This document shows positions 46,565-55,287 of a stretch of DNA of 64,000 nt, piece by piece; within the stretch, counting starts at the first letter, position 1; each line of letters begins with the position of its first letter. Under the pieces are notes generated by a model. The model did no database searches, had not been told where the DNA came from, and worked only from the letters and a program-made list of their open reading frames with translations. This DNA is from Sphingomonas folli (GTDB taxonomy: Bacteria; Pseudomonadota; Alphaproteobacteria; Sphingomonadales; Sphingomonadaceae). The position numbers were made by a program, and so were the translations under genes. Where the stretch lies: NCBI RefSeq assembly GCF_019429525.1, contig NZ_JAHXZL010000005.1, positions 267,491 to 331,490 on the forward strand. The letters are read 5' to 3'.

Positions 46565-49500
46565 ATGAGATTGTCGCGTTTTCTCTGCGCCACGGCGATC
46601 GCCGGGGCCGTCGTCGCGCTCCCGGGCGCCGCGCTGGCCCAGGCAGGGTCGCCGACCCAGGAGCAGGACGCCACCGCGCCGGGCACCACTGAGGTCGGTG
46701 CCGAGGACGTCGTCGTCACCGGCTCGCGCATCCGCCGCCCGAACGACGATTCTCCTATTCCGATCACCACGATTACCGCACAGGACATCTTCGAGACCGG
46801 TCGCATCTCCATCGGCGACACGCTCAACCAGCTGCCGCAGCTGCGACCGTCGCTCGGCTCGCAGAACTCGACGTCGGGGCTCGGCACGCGCGGCGTCAAC
46901 TTCCTTGACCTGCGTGACCTCGGCCGCTCGCGCACGCTGGTGCTGGTCAACGGCCGCCGCCACGTCTCGGCCGACATCATCAACAACGGCAATGCCGTCG
47001 ACATCAACACCATCCCGACCGACCTGGTCGAGCGGATCGACATCGTCACCGGCGGCGTCTCGTCGGTGTACGGGTCGGACGCGATCGCGGGCGTCGTCAA
47101 CTTCGTGCTCAAGGACAGCTACGACGGACTGCAGCTCCACGCGCAGAACGGCATCAGCACCTATGGTGACGCCGGCAACCAATATGTATCGGCGCTGGCG
47201 GGAAAGAACTTCGCCGACGGGCGCGGTAACATCGCCGTCAATGCCGAGTTCGCGCACCAGCAGGATTATTACGCGTCCGGCCGGCCGAACCTGCGTCAGA
47301 ACAACGGCTTCATTGTAACTGACACCGATGCCGCCAGCGCGCCGTCCGACGGCGTGTTCGACCGTACCTTCTACAATGACCTGCGCGGCGCGACGATCTC
47401 GCTCGGCGGGCAGGTCGGCATCCGCTACCGCGCGGGTACCGCGCCGTGCGGCGCGGACTCGGTCGGCAATTCCTTCACCTGCGGCTATCTCTTCCAGCCC
47501 GGCGGCGCGCTGGCGGCACAGACCGGCACCCGCGTCGGCCTGGCGCCGAACGGCAACTTCGTCGGCGGCAACGGCACCACCAGCCGCGAGGGGAACCTCC
47601 TGGTCCTATCGCCCGATCTGAAGCGCTACGTCGTCAACGTGATCGGCCACTTCGAGGTCTCGCCCGCGTTCGTGCCGTTCATCGAGGCCAAGTACGTCCG
47701 CACCGAAGCCTTCGGCTCGCAGAGCGGCCCGTTCTTCTCGCAGGGGACCACGCTGGCCGACGGGATCGATGCGGGCTTCGCCGATCGCTCCTACTCCAAC
47801 GCCGGCTCCGTGACGAACCGCGAGGGCATCCGTCTCGACAACCCGTACCTGGACAACGCCGCGCGCGGCACGATCTCGCAGCAGCTGATCGCCGCGATCA
47901 ATTCCGGCGTGAACCCGAACACGGGCGCGGCCTTCACCGGCGCCAACGCGGCCGCGAACCAGGCGGCGGCGCTGGCACAGGTGGCGGCGGGCACCTACCG
48001 CTTCTCGCTGCGCCGCAACTGGGTCGACCTGGGCACGCGCGACGAGCGGATGGTACGCGACACCTATCGCGCCGTAGTCGGCGTGCGCGGCGACTTCAAC
48101 GACGATTGGCACTATGAAGTGTCGGCCAATTACGGCCAGCACAAAGAAAATAGCGTCATCACCGGCAACGTGAACACACAGCGCTACCTGCTGGCGGTGG
48201 ACACGACGCGCAACGCCGCCGGCCAGATCGTGTGCCGCTCACAGGTCGACCCGGCCTATGCCGGCGAGGACATCGGCGGCGATCCCTCGCGTCTCGCCGC
48301 TGATATCGCCGCCTGCGTCCCGCTCAACCCGTTCGGGCAGGGCTCGGTCAGCGACGCGGCACGCGCGTACCTGATCAACCCGACCACTGCCGAGGGCAAA
48401 GCGACCCAGTTCGTCGCCAGCGGCTATGTCGCCGGTGATCTCAGCCAGCTGTTCGAGCTGCCCGGCGGCCCGGTGGGCTTCTCGGTCGGCGCCGAATATC
48501 GTCGCGAGACGCTGACCTACGACCTCGATCCGCTGACTCAGGCGGGCTACAACTTCTACAACGCGATCCCGAGCTTCCGGGCGCCCGCGTTCGAGGTGAA
48601 GGAAGCGTATGGCGAGATCTCGGTCCCGCTGATCAAGGACGTGTTCCTGATCAAGGAACTGACGCTCTCGGGCGCGGGCCGCGTCGCCGACTATAAGGGT
48701 TCGGTCGGCACCGTGTTCGCATGGAACGGAAATGCCGTCTGGCGTCCGATCAACGACCTGCAGCTGCGCGGCGGCTATGCCAAGTCGGTGCGCTCGCCCT
48801 ATCTCGGCGAGACCTACGCGCCGGCCGGCCAGAACTTCACGCCGGCGCCGGCGGATCCCTGCTCGGCGCGTAACATCGGCACAGGATCGGCCAACCGCGC
48901 TGCCAATTGCGCCGCAGCGGGCATCCCGACCAGCTACGACTATGTCTACTCCTCGTCACTGGAGATCAACAGCGGCGGCAACCGCAACCTGTCGGAGGAG
49001 ACGTCCAAGTCGATCACGCTGGGCGCGGTCTTCCAGCCGAGCTTCGTCCGCGGCCTGTCGGTGTCGGTCGACTATTACGACATCAAGGTCGAGAACGTGA
49101 TCACCTCGCCGGACGTGCAGCAGGCACTGAATGCCTGCTACGATGCGCCGTCGCTGGACAATCAGTTCTGCGCACTGTTCCAGCGCGCCGGCGCGGATGG
49201 TGGTCCGAACGGCGAGGAGCCGTATCGGATCATCGAGGGGTCGTACCAGGACTCGCCGCGTAACTACGCTCAGCTGCGCGCGCGCGGCATCGACACCCAG
49301 GTCGCGTACAACCACGACTTCGGCATCGTTCGCGCCTCCCTTGAGGGTGTGTGGACCCACATTCTGCAGCGGGACGACTTCACCGATCCGTCCAACCCCA
49401 ACTTCAAGAACGTCATCACCGACGAGCTCGGCACGCCGTCCGATCGCTTCAACATCAGCACCAACCTGAAGTTCGGCGCGTTCACGATCGGCCACACGCT

Positions 49501-49786
49501 GCGGTGGATCGACAGCATGTACCTGAACACCTGGGAGGACTATAATGGCGTCAACGGCGAGCCGCCGCAGAACGCCGATTATGCGCCGATCAAGAAGTAT
49601 CCGACCGTCACGTACAACGACATTCGCTTCTCGCTCGACGTGAACGACCAGTTCAACTTCTACGGCGGCGCCACCAACATCGGCGACGTCAAGCCGCCCT
49701 ACGGCCTCACCGGCATCGGCCTGGGCTCGGGCATCTACGACAATCGCGGCCGCTTCATCTACATGGGCCTTACCGCGAAGTTCTGA
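46565..49786 (+). CDS. TonB-dependent receptor, SusC-like plug type
   Basis: 1073 residues from the ATG at 46565, which opens a signal peptide (RLSRFLCATAIAGAVVALPGAALAQ). The region EDVVVTGSRIRRPN is the TonB-box area, followed by the plug: TAQDIFETGRISIGDTLNQL, GVNFLDLRDLGRSRTLVLVN, VNGRRHVSADIINNGNAVDI and SVYGSDAIAGVVNFVLKD. The barrel ends ...FIYMGLTAKF with the expected final Phe. Codon use is slightly less GC-biased than in the neighbours. It follows the GH3 gene at 145 bases with its own promoter region and ends at a strong terminator, so it is a single-gene unit. Cargo is unknown. A sugar related to the adjacent GH3 is one option. Confidence 0.92.
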   Translation: MRLSRFLCATAIAGAVVALPGAALAQAGSPTQEQDATAPGTTEVGAEDVVVTGSRIRRPNDDSPIPITTITAQDIFETGRISIGDTLNQLPQLRPSLGSQNSTSGLGTRGVNFLDLRDLGRSRTLVLVNGRRHVSADIINNGNAVDINTIPTDLVERIDIVTGGVSSVYGSDAIAGVVNFVLKDSYDGLQLHAQNGISTYGDAGNQYVSALAGKNFADGRGNIAVNAEFAHQQDYYASGRPNLRQNNGFIVTDTDAASAPSDGVFDRTFYNDLRGATISLGGQVGIRYRAGTAPCGADSVGNSFTCGYLFQPGGALAAQTGTRVGLAPNGNFVGGNGTTSREGNLLVLSPDLKRYVVNVIGHFEVSPAFVPFIEAKYVRTEAFGSQSGPFFSQGTTLADGIDAGFADRSYSNAGSVTNREGIRLDNPYLDNAARGTISQQLIAAINSGVNPNTGAAFTGANAAANQAAALAQVAAGTYRFSLRRNWVDLGTRDERMVRDTYRAVVGVRGDFNDDWHYEVSANYGQHKENSVITGNVNTQRYLLAVDTTRNAAGQIVCRSQVDPAYAGEDIGGDPSRLAADIAACVPLNPFGQGSVSDAARAYLINPTTAEGKATQFVASGYVAGDLSQLFELPGGPVGFSVGAEYRRETLTYDLDPLTQAGYNFYNAIPSFRAPAFEVKEAYGEISVPLIKDVFLIKELTLSGAGRVADYKGSVGTVFAWNGNAVWRPINDLQLRGGYAKSVRSPYLGETYAPAGQNFTPAPADPCSARNIGTGSANRAANCAAAGIPTSYDYVYSSSLEINSGGNRNLSEETSKSITLGAVFQPSFVRGLSVSVDYYDIKVENVITSPDVQQALNACYDAPSLDNQFCALFQRAGADGGPNGEEPYRIIEGSYQDSPRNYAQLRARGIDTQVAYNHDFGIVRASLEGVWTHILQRDDFTDPSNPNFKNVITDELGTPSDRFNISTNLKFGAFTIGHTLRWIDSMYLNTWEDYNGVNGEPPQNADYAPIKKYPTVTYNDIRFSLDVNDQFNFYGGATNIGDVKPPYGLTGIGLGSGIYDNRGRFIYMGLTAKF

Positions 49787-49812
49787 TGCGCGGATCAGCG
49801 TGTTAGGGAAGA

Positions 49813-49843
49813 GGGGTCGGGCATCTGCCCGGCCCCTTTTTTT
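49813..49843 (+). terminator. Intrinsic terminator after the third TonB receptor
   Basis: Stem GGGGTCGGGC / GCCCGGCCCC (10 bp with one G-U pair), loop ATCT, directly followed by seven T. This is the only textbook Rho-independent terminator I found in the window. Confidence 0.9.
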
Positions 49844-49863
49844 CGTTCGGTACGGAGCGGCAG

Positions 49864-50826
49864 ATGGCGGTGGAGGAAGCAGAGCGGCTCGCGGCATCGG
49901 GGCAGGCGGTCGCCGCCGCCGAGCTGCTCGCCGCCGCCGCGCGCGGCGGCGACGCCGATGCCGCGATGCTGCTGGCGGTGTGGCTGCTGCGCGGCACGCC
50001 GCTGCGACGCGACCTTCCGGCCGCGCGAACCTGGCTGCGCCGCGCGGTGGAGCTCGGCCACGTCGACGCCGCGCTGACCGAGGTGGCGCTCACCGCCAAC
50101 GGCAGCGGCGCGCCGGCGGACTGGCCGCGCGCGCTCGCGCTGCTTCGCACCGCCGCCGCGAACGATCCCGTCGCCGCGGCGCAGCTGGCACTATTGCGGG
50201 CGATGGCGCTCGACGACGACGGCCAACCGAGCCGCCTGGCCGCCCCGGAGACGCTGAGCGCCGCGCCGCGCATCGTTCGCCATCCCGCGCTGCTCACGCC
50301 CGCCGAGTGCGCGCATCTCGCCACCGTGGGCGCCGCGCTGCTCGAGCCGGCGCGCGTGATCGACCCGCGCACCGGCGCCTGGGTGGCGCATCCGATCCGC
50401 ACCTCCGACGGCGGCGCGATCGGGCCGACGCGCGAGGATCTCGTCGTCCGCGCGATCAACGCGCGCGTGGCGGCGATCAGCGGCACCACCGTCGCGCAGG
50501 GCGAGCCGTTGACGGTCCTGCGCTATCGCCCCGGTCAGGAATATCGCCCCCACCTCGACACGATCCAGGGCGCCGCCAACCAGCGGATCGTGACCGTGCT
50601 GCTCTACCTCAACCAGGGCTTCGGCGGAGGTGAGACGCACTTCCCCGACGCGGGCGTCACCGTCACGCCGCGCGGGGGCGACGCGCTGCTGTTCGCCAAC
50701 ACGCGCGCGGACGGCCGCCCCGACGCGGCGGCGCGCCACGCCGGGCGGCCCGTCACCCAGGGTGCGAAATGGCTGGCGACGCGATGGATCCGCGCCGCAC
50801 CGGTCGATCCCTGGACGATCACCTGA
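49864..50826 (+). CDS. Prolyl-4-hydroxylase-like 2-oxoglutarate/Fe(II) oxygenase with Sel1-like N-domain
   Basis: 320 residues, no signal peptide, so cytoplasmic. Residues 1-125 are Ala-rich helical repeats of Sel1/TPR type (AAELLAAAARGGDADAAMLLA; LPAARTWLRRAVELGHVDAA). The C-terminal P4H domain holds iron ligands H230 and D232 (YRPHLDTIQG) and H292, and the 2-oxoglutarate-binding K302 (PVTQGAKWLATRW). YRPGQEYRPH and LLYLNQGFGGGETHFP are typical of the P4Hc fold. All cofactor residues are intact, so it should be active. The substrate is unknown; the repeats may dock a protein partner. It is separated from the TonB receptor by a strong terminator and is thus its own unit. Confidence 0.88.
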   Translation: MAVEEAERLAASGQAVAAAELLAAAARGGDADAAMLLAVWLLRGTPLRRDLPAARTWLRRAVELGHVDAALTEVALTANGSGAPADWPRALALLRTAAANDPVAAAQLALLRAMALDDDGQPSRLAAPETLSAAPRIVRHPALLTPAECAHLATVGAALLEPARVIDPRTGAWVAHPIRTSDGGAIGPTREDLVVRAINARVAAISGTTVAQGEPLTVLRYRPGQEYRPHLDTIQGAANQRIVTVLLYLNQGFGGGETHFPDAGVTVTPRGGDALLFANTRADGRPDAAARHAGRPVTQGAKWLATRWIRAAPVDPWTIT

Positions 50827-50865
50827 GCGGCCCGGGCGAGCCGCGCCCGCCCGGCCCCCCGGGCC

Positions 50866-53800
50866 TCAGCCGACGTAACCGAAGGCGTCGCCGGTGAAGC
50901 TCAGCTGGCCCGGCTGGATCCCCTTGAGCAGGATCGTGTTGCCGTCCCCGAGATCGATCAGCGTGTCGCTGCCGACGTCGGTGACGACCGGGGTGCCGTC
51001 GAGCGTATAGGCGGCGATGTCGATCGTGTCGCCGCGACCGAAATCGCGGATCGTGTCCTTGCCGAAGCCGTCGGCGAAGACGAAGCGGTCGCTGCCGCTA
51101 CCGCCGGTGAGCATGTCGTTTCCAGCACCGCCGACCAGCGTGTCGTTCCCCGCCTCGCCGCTCAGTCCATTGGCGCCGTCGCTGCCGCGGATCACGTTGT
51201 TCAGCGCGTTGCCCGTGCCGCTGTAGGCGCCGCCGCCGAGCGTGAGATTCTCGACCTCGGCGGCGAGACGATAGTCGACCGAGGCGAGCACGGTATCGAT
51301 GCCCCCGCCGCTGAGCTCGATCACCTGGTCGCCGCGGCTATCGACGACATAGGTGTCGTTGCCGCCCTCGCCGCGCAGCGTGTCGTCGCCCTTGCCACCG
51401 TCGAGCCGGTCGTCGCCCGCGCCGCCGTACAGCGTGTCCTTGCCGCTGCCGCCGTAGAGTTTGTCATTGCCGTCCCAGCCGCGCAGCAGGTCGTTGCCGT
51501 CGAGACCGTACAGCGTGTCGTCGCCGCGGCTGCCGTACAGCTCATTGTCGAGACCGTTGCCGGTGCCCAGGCGCGCTGCACCGAGGAGGTACAGCTTCTC
51601 GACCTGCGAGCCCAGCGTATAGTCGATCGCGGCATAGACGGTGTCGATCCCCTGATTGGGGTCCTCGATCACGACGTCGCCGCGATTGTCGACGTAATAG
51701 GTGTCGTTGCCCTGCTCGCCGCGCAGCACGTCGGCGCCGCTGCCGCCGTCGAGCCGGTCGTCGCCCCATCCGCCGAGCAGCAGGTCGTTGCCCGCGTCGC
51801 CGAACAGGCTGTCGTTGCCGCGCATGCCGTGCAGCTCGTTGGCCAACGCGTTGCCGAGCAAGGTGTCGTTGCCGTCCCCGCTCACCGCATTCTCGATCTG
51901 TGTGCCCGACGCGATGGTGAAGGCGCGCGTCCCGCCGAAGCTGGTCACGCCGCCCTGTTTCAGCGAGATCGTCACGTCGCTGGCGATGGCCGCGGCGTTG
52001 ATCCAGTCGGTGCCGCCGTCGCTGTCGACCAGCATGTGCCGCCCGTCCTCGCCCGCGATCGCGGCCATGGTGAAGAACTCGTTGGTGTAGGTGTAGACGT
52101 CGCCGGTGCCCGGGGCGGCACCGTACATGTCGAGCTTGAGCGTGTTCACCGTCGTGCGATTGGCGTCGTAGGTGCCGAACACGCCGGCGGTCTGCTCGAA
52201 CTGGAAGGTCCAGGTGCCGAGCGTGTCGACACCGCGGAAGCCGCTGAGCCCGAAGGTGAAGGTCTGCGACGCGTCGGTGACGGTGGTGGCGTTGGTGTCG
52301 CTGAGGTCGATATAGCCCTCGGTACCGTCGGGCGCGATCAGCTTGATCTTGAGCCCGACCGCGCTGGCGTTGAACGAGGAGGTGCCGTCGCCGAGCAGCG
52401 TCGAGAAGTTGAGCGTGAGATCGAGATGCTCGACGTCCACGTCCTGGGTCACGCGGAACTGGAAGCTGGTCGGCGTCCCCACGAAGTCGTGGAACTGTGT
52501 CAGCGCGGTGTCGGCCGCGGTGGCGACCGAGGTCTTGCCGACGCGGATCGTGCCGGTCGAGGCGCTCACCTCGTTGGCGCTGGTCTTGGCCGCGCCGAAC
52601 AGCGACCAGACCTCGGCGAGACGTACCGCGTTGTACGCGTCGACGGCGCCGTAGCCGTAATCGTTGCTGTAGTGCATCGCCCCGCCGTTCCAGCCGGCGT
52701 CGTCGCCGTTGAGCTGGAACTGGCGGTTGTTGAGCACATAGGTGAGGCCGCTGATCGTCGAGGTCGCCGCGGTCTGGCCGGTGTCGAAGGCGACCGGGAG
52801 CTTCGCCGAGGCGGCGAGGATGTCCTTGATGTCGCGCCAGCCGAGCTCGCCGTTGGCGTCGAGGATGAGGCTGACGACGCCGCTCACCACCGGGGTCGCG
52901 CCCGAGGTGCCGCCGAACGTGTCGGTATAGTCCTCGGCGCCGCCGGGCTTGGCGAGCGTGTTGTAACCGTCGCGCCCGAGCAGGTCGGTGGTCACCTGCC
53001 CCGTCCCGCCGAGCTCGGCATAGTCGTTGGACGGCGCCGAGACGAGCAGGTGCGCGCCGCTGTCGACATATTGCGACGAGCTGCCGTCGACCTCGCGATA
53101 GGCCCCCACGGCGATGACGTGACGGTCGCTCTTCCAGCTGTCGGCCTGCCCGTCGATCACGTCGTTGCCGGCGGCGGCGACGTGGGTCGTGCCCAGCCCG
53201 CCGCGTCCCTCGGCCGAGCCGTAGCCGAGCGCCGTCACCATGCCGTTGGCGAACGAGCCGGCGGTGGTGCGCGCCGCGGCGGTGGTGACATAGTCGAGCC
53301 CGCCCCAACTGTGATTGGTGACGTCGTAGCGCGCCGACTGTTTCACCGCCTCGAAGAATTTGGTGAGGTCGGCGCCGTTGACGAAGATCCCCTCCTTCGA
53401 ATCGTCCTCCGAATAGGGGTCGAAGATGTTCACGCCGGTGAGGTGCGCGCCATAAGCGACGCCCACCCCGCCCGCGCCGTTGCGCTCGGCCGCGATCAGC
53501 CCGGCGACCGAGGTGCCGTGCGGGCCCGAGGCGGGGCGATAGTCGCCGTCATAGACCTTGCCGTCGACCACCACCTGCTTGGAGGCGTCGTAGTTCCCGT
53601 CGAGGTCCCAGTGCGCATATTGCACGCCCGAGTCGTAGACGCCGACGGTCACGCCCTTGCCGGTATAGTCCTTCCAGACGGTCTGCAGGTCGCCGAGGCG
53701 CTGGAGGTGCCACTGATCCTTGGCGAGCGGGTCGGCGACGTCGATCGCGTAGAGCTTGAACGCGGTGGTGACCGCCTTGCCGGTCGAGAGGTCGAACGCC

Positions 53801-54006
53801 GGGATCGGCCCGGCGGCGACGGCGGCCGCGGGGACGACGCCCGGCTGCGCGCTCAGCCCGGCAGCATCGAGTGGCCCGGTCGTCGCGCGCTGACCGGTCG
53901 CGGCGGCGCGCGCCGGGGCGAGCGCGGCCATGTCGCCGGGGCCGTATGTACCCTGATCGATCCGCTGCCCGGCGGTACGCGACGCTATGTTGAGCTTCGA
54001 TGCCAT
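50866..54006 (-). CDS. S8 serine protease with P-domain and RTX repeats
   Basis: 1046 residues from the ATG at 54006 (GGGAG upstream), with no Sec or Tat leader, consistent with type I secretion. Subtilisin/kexin-like catalytic domain: D125 (VGVYDSGVQYAHWDLDG), H163 (GPHGTSVAGL), oxyanion N281 (AAAGND) and S368 (FGGTSGATPVVSG), all intact. Then comes a proprotein-convertase P-domain-like beta region (about 520-665, FQFRVTQDVDVEHLDLTL; GVDTLGTWTFQFEQTAGVFG). After that come calcium-binding GGxGxDxLx repeats in three blocks (about 755-985, for example LYGGSGKDTLYGGAGDDRLD). The uncleaved C-terminus FTGDAFGYVG would carry the secretion signal. No HlyB/HlyD-type transporter is in the window. It probably acts outside the cell. 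Confidence 0.92.
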   Translation of the reverse strand: MASKLNIASRTAGQRIDQGTYGPGDMAALAPARAAATGQRATTGPLDAAGLSAQPGVVPAAAVAAGPIPAFDLSTGKAVTTAFKLYAIDVADPLAKDQWHLQRLGDLQTVWKDYTGKGVTVGVYDSGVQYAHWDLDGNYDASKQVVVDGKVYDGDYRPASGPHGTSVAGLIAAERNGAGGVGVAYGAHLTGVNIFDPYSEDDSKEGIFVNGADLTKFFEAVKQSARYDVTNHSWGGLDYVTTAAARTTAGSFANGMVTALGYGSAEGRGGLGTTHVAAAGNDVIDGQADSWKSDRHVIAVGAYREVDGSSSQYVDSGAHLLVSAPSNDYAELGGTGQVTTDLLGRDGYNTLAKPGGAEDYTDTFGGTSGATPVVSGVVSLILDANGELGWRDIKDILAASAKLPVAFDTGQTAATSTISGLTYVLNNRQFQLNGDDAGWNGGAMHYSNDYGYGAVDAYNAVRLAEVWSLFGAAKTSANEVSASTGTIRVGKTSVATAADTALTQFHDFVGTPTSFQFRVTQDVDVEHLDLTLNFSTLLGDGTSSFNASAVGLKIKLIAPDGTEGYIDLSDTNATTVTDASQTFTFGLSGFRGVDTLGTWTFQFEQTAGVFGTYDANRTTVNTLKLDMYGAAPGTGDVYTYTNEFFTMAAIAGEDGRHMLVDSDGGTDWINAAAIASDVTISLKQGGVTSFGGTRAFTIASGTQIENAVSGDGNDTLLGNALANELHGMRGNDSLFGDAGNDLLLGGWGDDRLDGGSGADVLRGEQGNDTYYVDNRGDVVIEDPNQGIDTVYAAIDYTLGSQVEKLYLLGAARLGTGNGLDNELYGSRGDDTLYGLDGNDLLRGWDGNDKLYGGSGKDTLYGGAGDDRLDGGKGDDTLRGEGGNDTYVVDSRGDQVIELSGGGIDTVLASVDYRLAAEVENLTLGGGAYSGTGNALNNVIRGSDGANGLSGEAGNDTLVGGAGNDMLTGGSGSDRFVFADGFGKDTIRDFGRGDTIDIAAYTLDGTPVVTDVGSDTLIDLGDGNTILLKGIQPGQLSFTGDAFGYVG

Positions 54007-54289
54007 GCCTGTCTCACTCCCGGTGAAGGTCGGCCGGCCAAGGATGCACGAACGCCCGGCGGTGGGGCCGCCGTTGTCGTCGCCGCCCCTTCCCTGACTG
54101 GTCGGACGCACGTTGTTGCTCGAGCAAGAATGAGGTTAACTATGGTGAAGGAAGCTGACAAGGCGCAGAATTTCACCGCCGCAATAAAGCGTCATCGACG
54201 GAAACTTTCGCGATACTTCTTCTGAGAGGGATCAGACGCAACGATCGTGCGAGGTTGAGTGGCTCGCCGCCCGCACGGGCGCGCTCCAA

Positions 54290-54607
54290 TCAGCCGCAGG
54301 TGATCTCCACGACGCGCCCCGCCGAATCGAGGATCACGTTCAGCCGATCCTCGCGCAGGTCCATCGTCCGCGGCTGGCCGACGCGGAGCACGCGCACCTC
54401 TCGGTGACCGCCGCCGAGCAGCGGCGCGCGCATGTCCTCGGACCATCGCTTGCCGACGAGATCCGCGCCGGCGCACCCCGACACCGCCCCGGCGCCGGCG
54501 AGCCGTCGCTGCTGCGCGCCGGGCGGCGGGAGACGCGAGCGACCGTGTGGCTGCTGATCGGGCGCATTGGTCATCAGCGTCGCTCCGAGGATGAAGAGGA
54601 TGAACAT
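54290..54607 (-). CDS. I78-family peptidase inhibitor
   Basis: 105 residues. The ATG at 54607 has GGAGG six bases upstream. The N-terminus MFILFILGATLMTNAP is a short hydrophobic leader. The C-terminal 60 residues show the I78 pattern: GCAGADLVGKRW, then RVLRVGQPRTMDLREDRLNV, then DSAGRVVEITCG, with the two conserved Cys near each end of the domain. I78 proteins inhibit serine proteases such as elastase and subtilisin. It lies 283 bases upstream of the S8 protease in the same direction, so a protease/inhibitor pair is plausible. An in-frame extension upstream to 54709 has no family support. Confidence 0.82.
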   Translation of the reverse strand: MFILFILGATLMTNAPDQQPHGRSRLPPPGAQQRRLAGAGAVSGCAGADLVGKRWSEDMRAPLLGGGHREVRVLRVGQPRTMDLREDRLNVILDSAGRVVEITCG

Positions 54608-54756
54608 GACGGTCCTCCGGGCTGGGACAGAGGTACATCCTACTCGATCCCGCGACGCACAGGGAAGCGCTCGCCCGTTCGCCGAACTGGGTACCAGCTT
54701 TTCTCCCACCGTTTTCGCTAGATGACAGCGGCGATCGACTATGTCACAGGCCCGCC

Positions 54757-54900
54757 ATGATCGACGTCACTCGCGAACTCGTCGCTTATGCGATCATCGG
54801 CGCGGTCCTGCTGGTCGGCATCCCGAGCGCGATCGTCATACTGCGCCGGCGCCACCGCCAGAAGCTTCGTCGTCGCGGCATCAAACGTTACGGCCACTGA
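54757..54900 (+). CDS. Small single-pass membrane protein (47 aa)
   Basis: Open frame of 47 residues beginning MIDVTRELVAYAIIGAVLLV. One membrane segment (about residues 9-30, with IIGAVLLVGIPSAIVIL) is followed by a strongly basic tail (RRRHRQKLRRRGIKRYGH). The positive-inside rule would place the C-terminus in the cytoplasm. No family recognised. Support is its membrane-protein-like composition and clean start and stop in an otherwise empty gap. A weak ribosome site (CACAGG) lies upstream. Confidence 0.5.
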   Translation: MIDVTRELVAYAIIGAVLLVGIPSAIVILRRRHRQKLRRRGIKRYGH

Positions 54901-54960
54901 TCGCCGGGCCCGTTCGAGCCCGCGAGGCTCGCCCGGGCGCGTCGCCGGCCGCGAGCCGTC

Positions 54961-55173
54961 TCAGCCGGCGCGGCGGCGCGCCGCCATCTCCTGATAGAGC
55001 CGCTCCACCGCGCTGCTGCCGGTCGAGCGGAAGAGCCCCGGTACCACGGCGTGGACCAGACATGCGGTTCCTGCACCCAGCAGCGTGATCCCGAAGCGTG
55101 AGGCGACCCGCGCGTGCGCGAGATAGCTCTCCCCGACGGCGCGCGGGTGATCGACGAACATCCGACTGAGCAT
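54961..55173 (-). CDS. DUF6356-like small membrane protein
   Basis: 70 residues with GGAGGGGGCGAG before the ATG at 55173. The sequence FVDHPRAVGESYLAHARVAS, then RFGITLLGAGTACLVHAVVP, then GLFRSTGSSAVERLYQEMAA matches a small alphaproteobacterial family I recall as DUF6356, with one hydrophobic segment in the middle. Function unknown. It is divergent from the Lrp gene. Confidence 0.75.
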   Translation of the reverse strand: MLSRMFVDHPRAVGESYLAHARVASRFGITLLGAGTACLVHAVVPGLFRSTGSSAVERLYQEMAARRRAG

Positions 55174-55287
55174 CTCGCCCCCTCCTCCACTCGGCGAGGA
55201 GGATAGCGCCGATCATCGGCGATGAGCGTCTCTTCTATCAGCATTTCAGGGGTGGATTTGGCCATTTCGTGCTATGATCGAGCTCGC

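Noticed and set aside
51300..51800. Regular short repeats in the S8 gene that might suggest a tandem DNA array or CRISPR.
   Set aside because: They are the coding repeats of the GGxGxDxLx calcium-binding motif, with period and drift typical of RTX proteins. No unique spacers.
51829..54225. A roughly 800-codon open frame on the + strand opposite the S8 protease.
   Set aside because: The opposite strand has a complete catalytic triad, P-domain and RTX repeats, and this frame shows no family pattern.
54142..54225. A 27-codon frame (MVKEADKAQNFTAAIKRHRR and seven more residues) with GAGG upstream.
   Set aside because: It is very short, of unknown family, and lies in the probable promoter region of the leftward S8 protease gene. 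Random occurrence is too likely.
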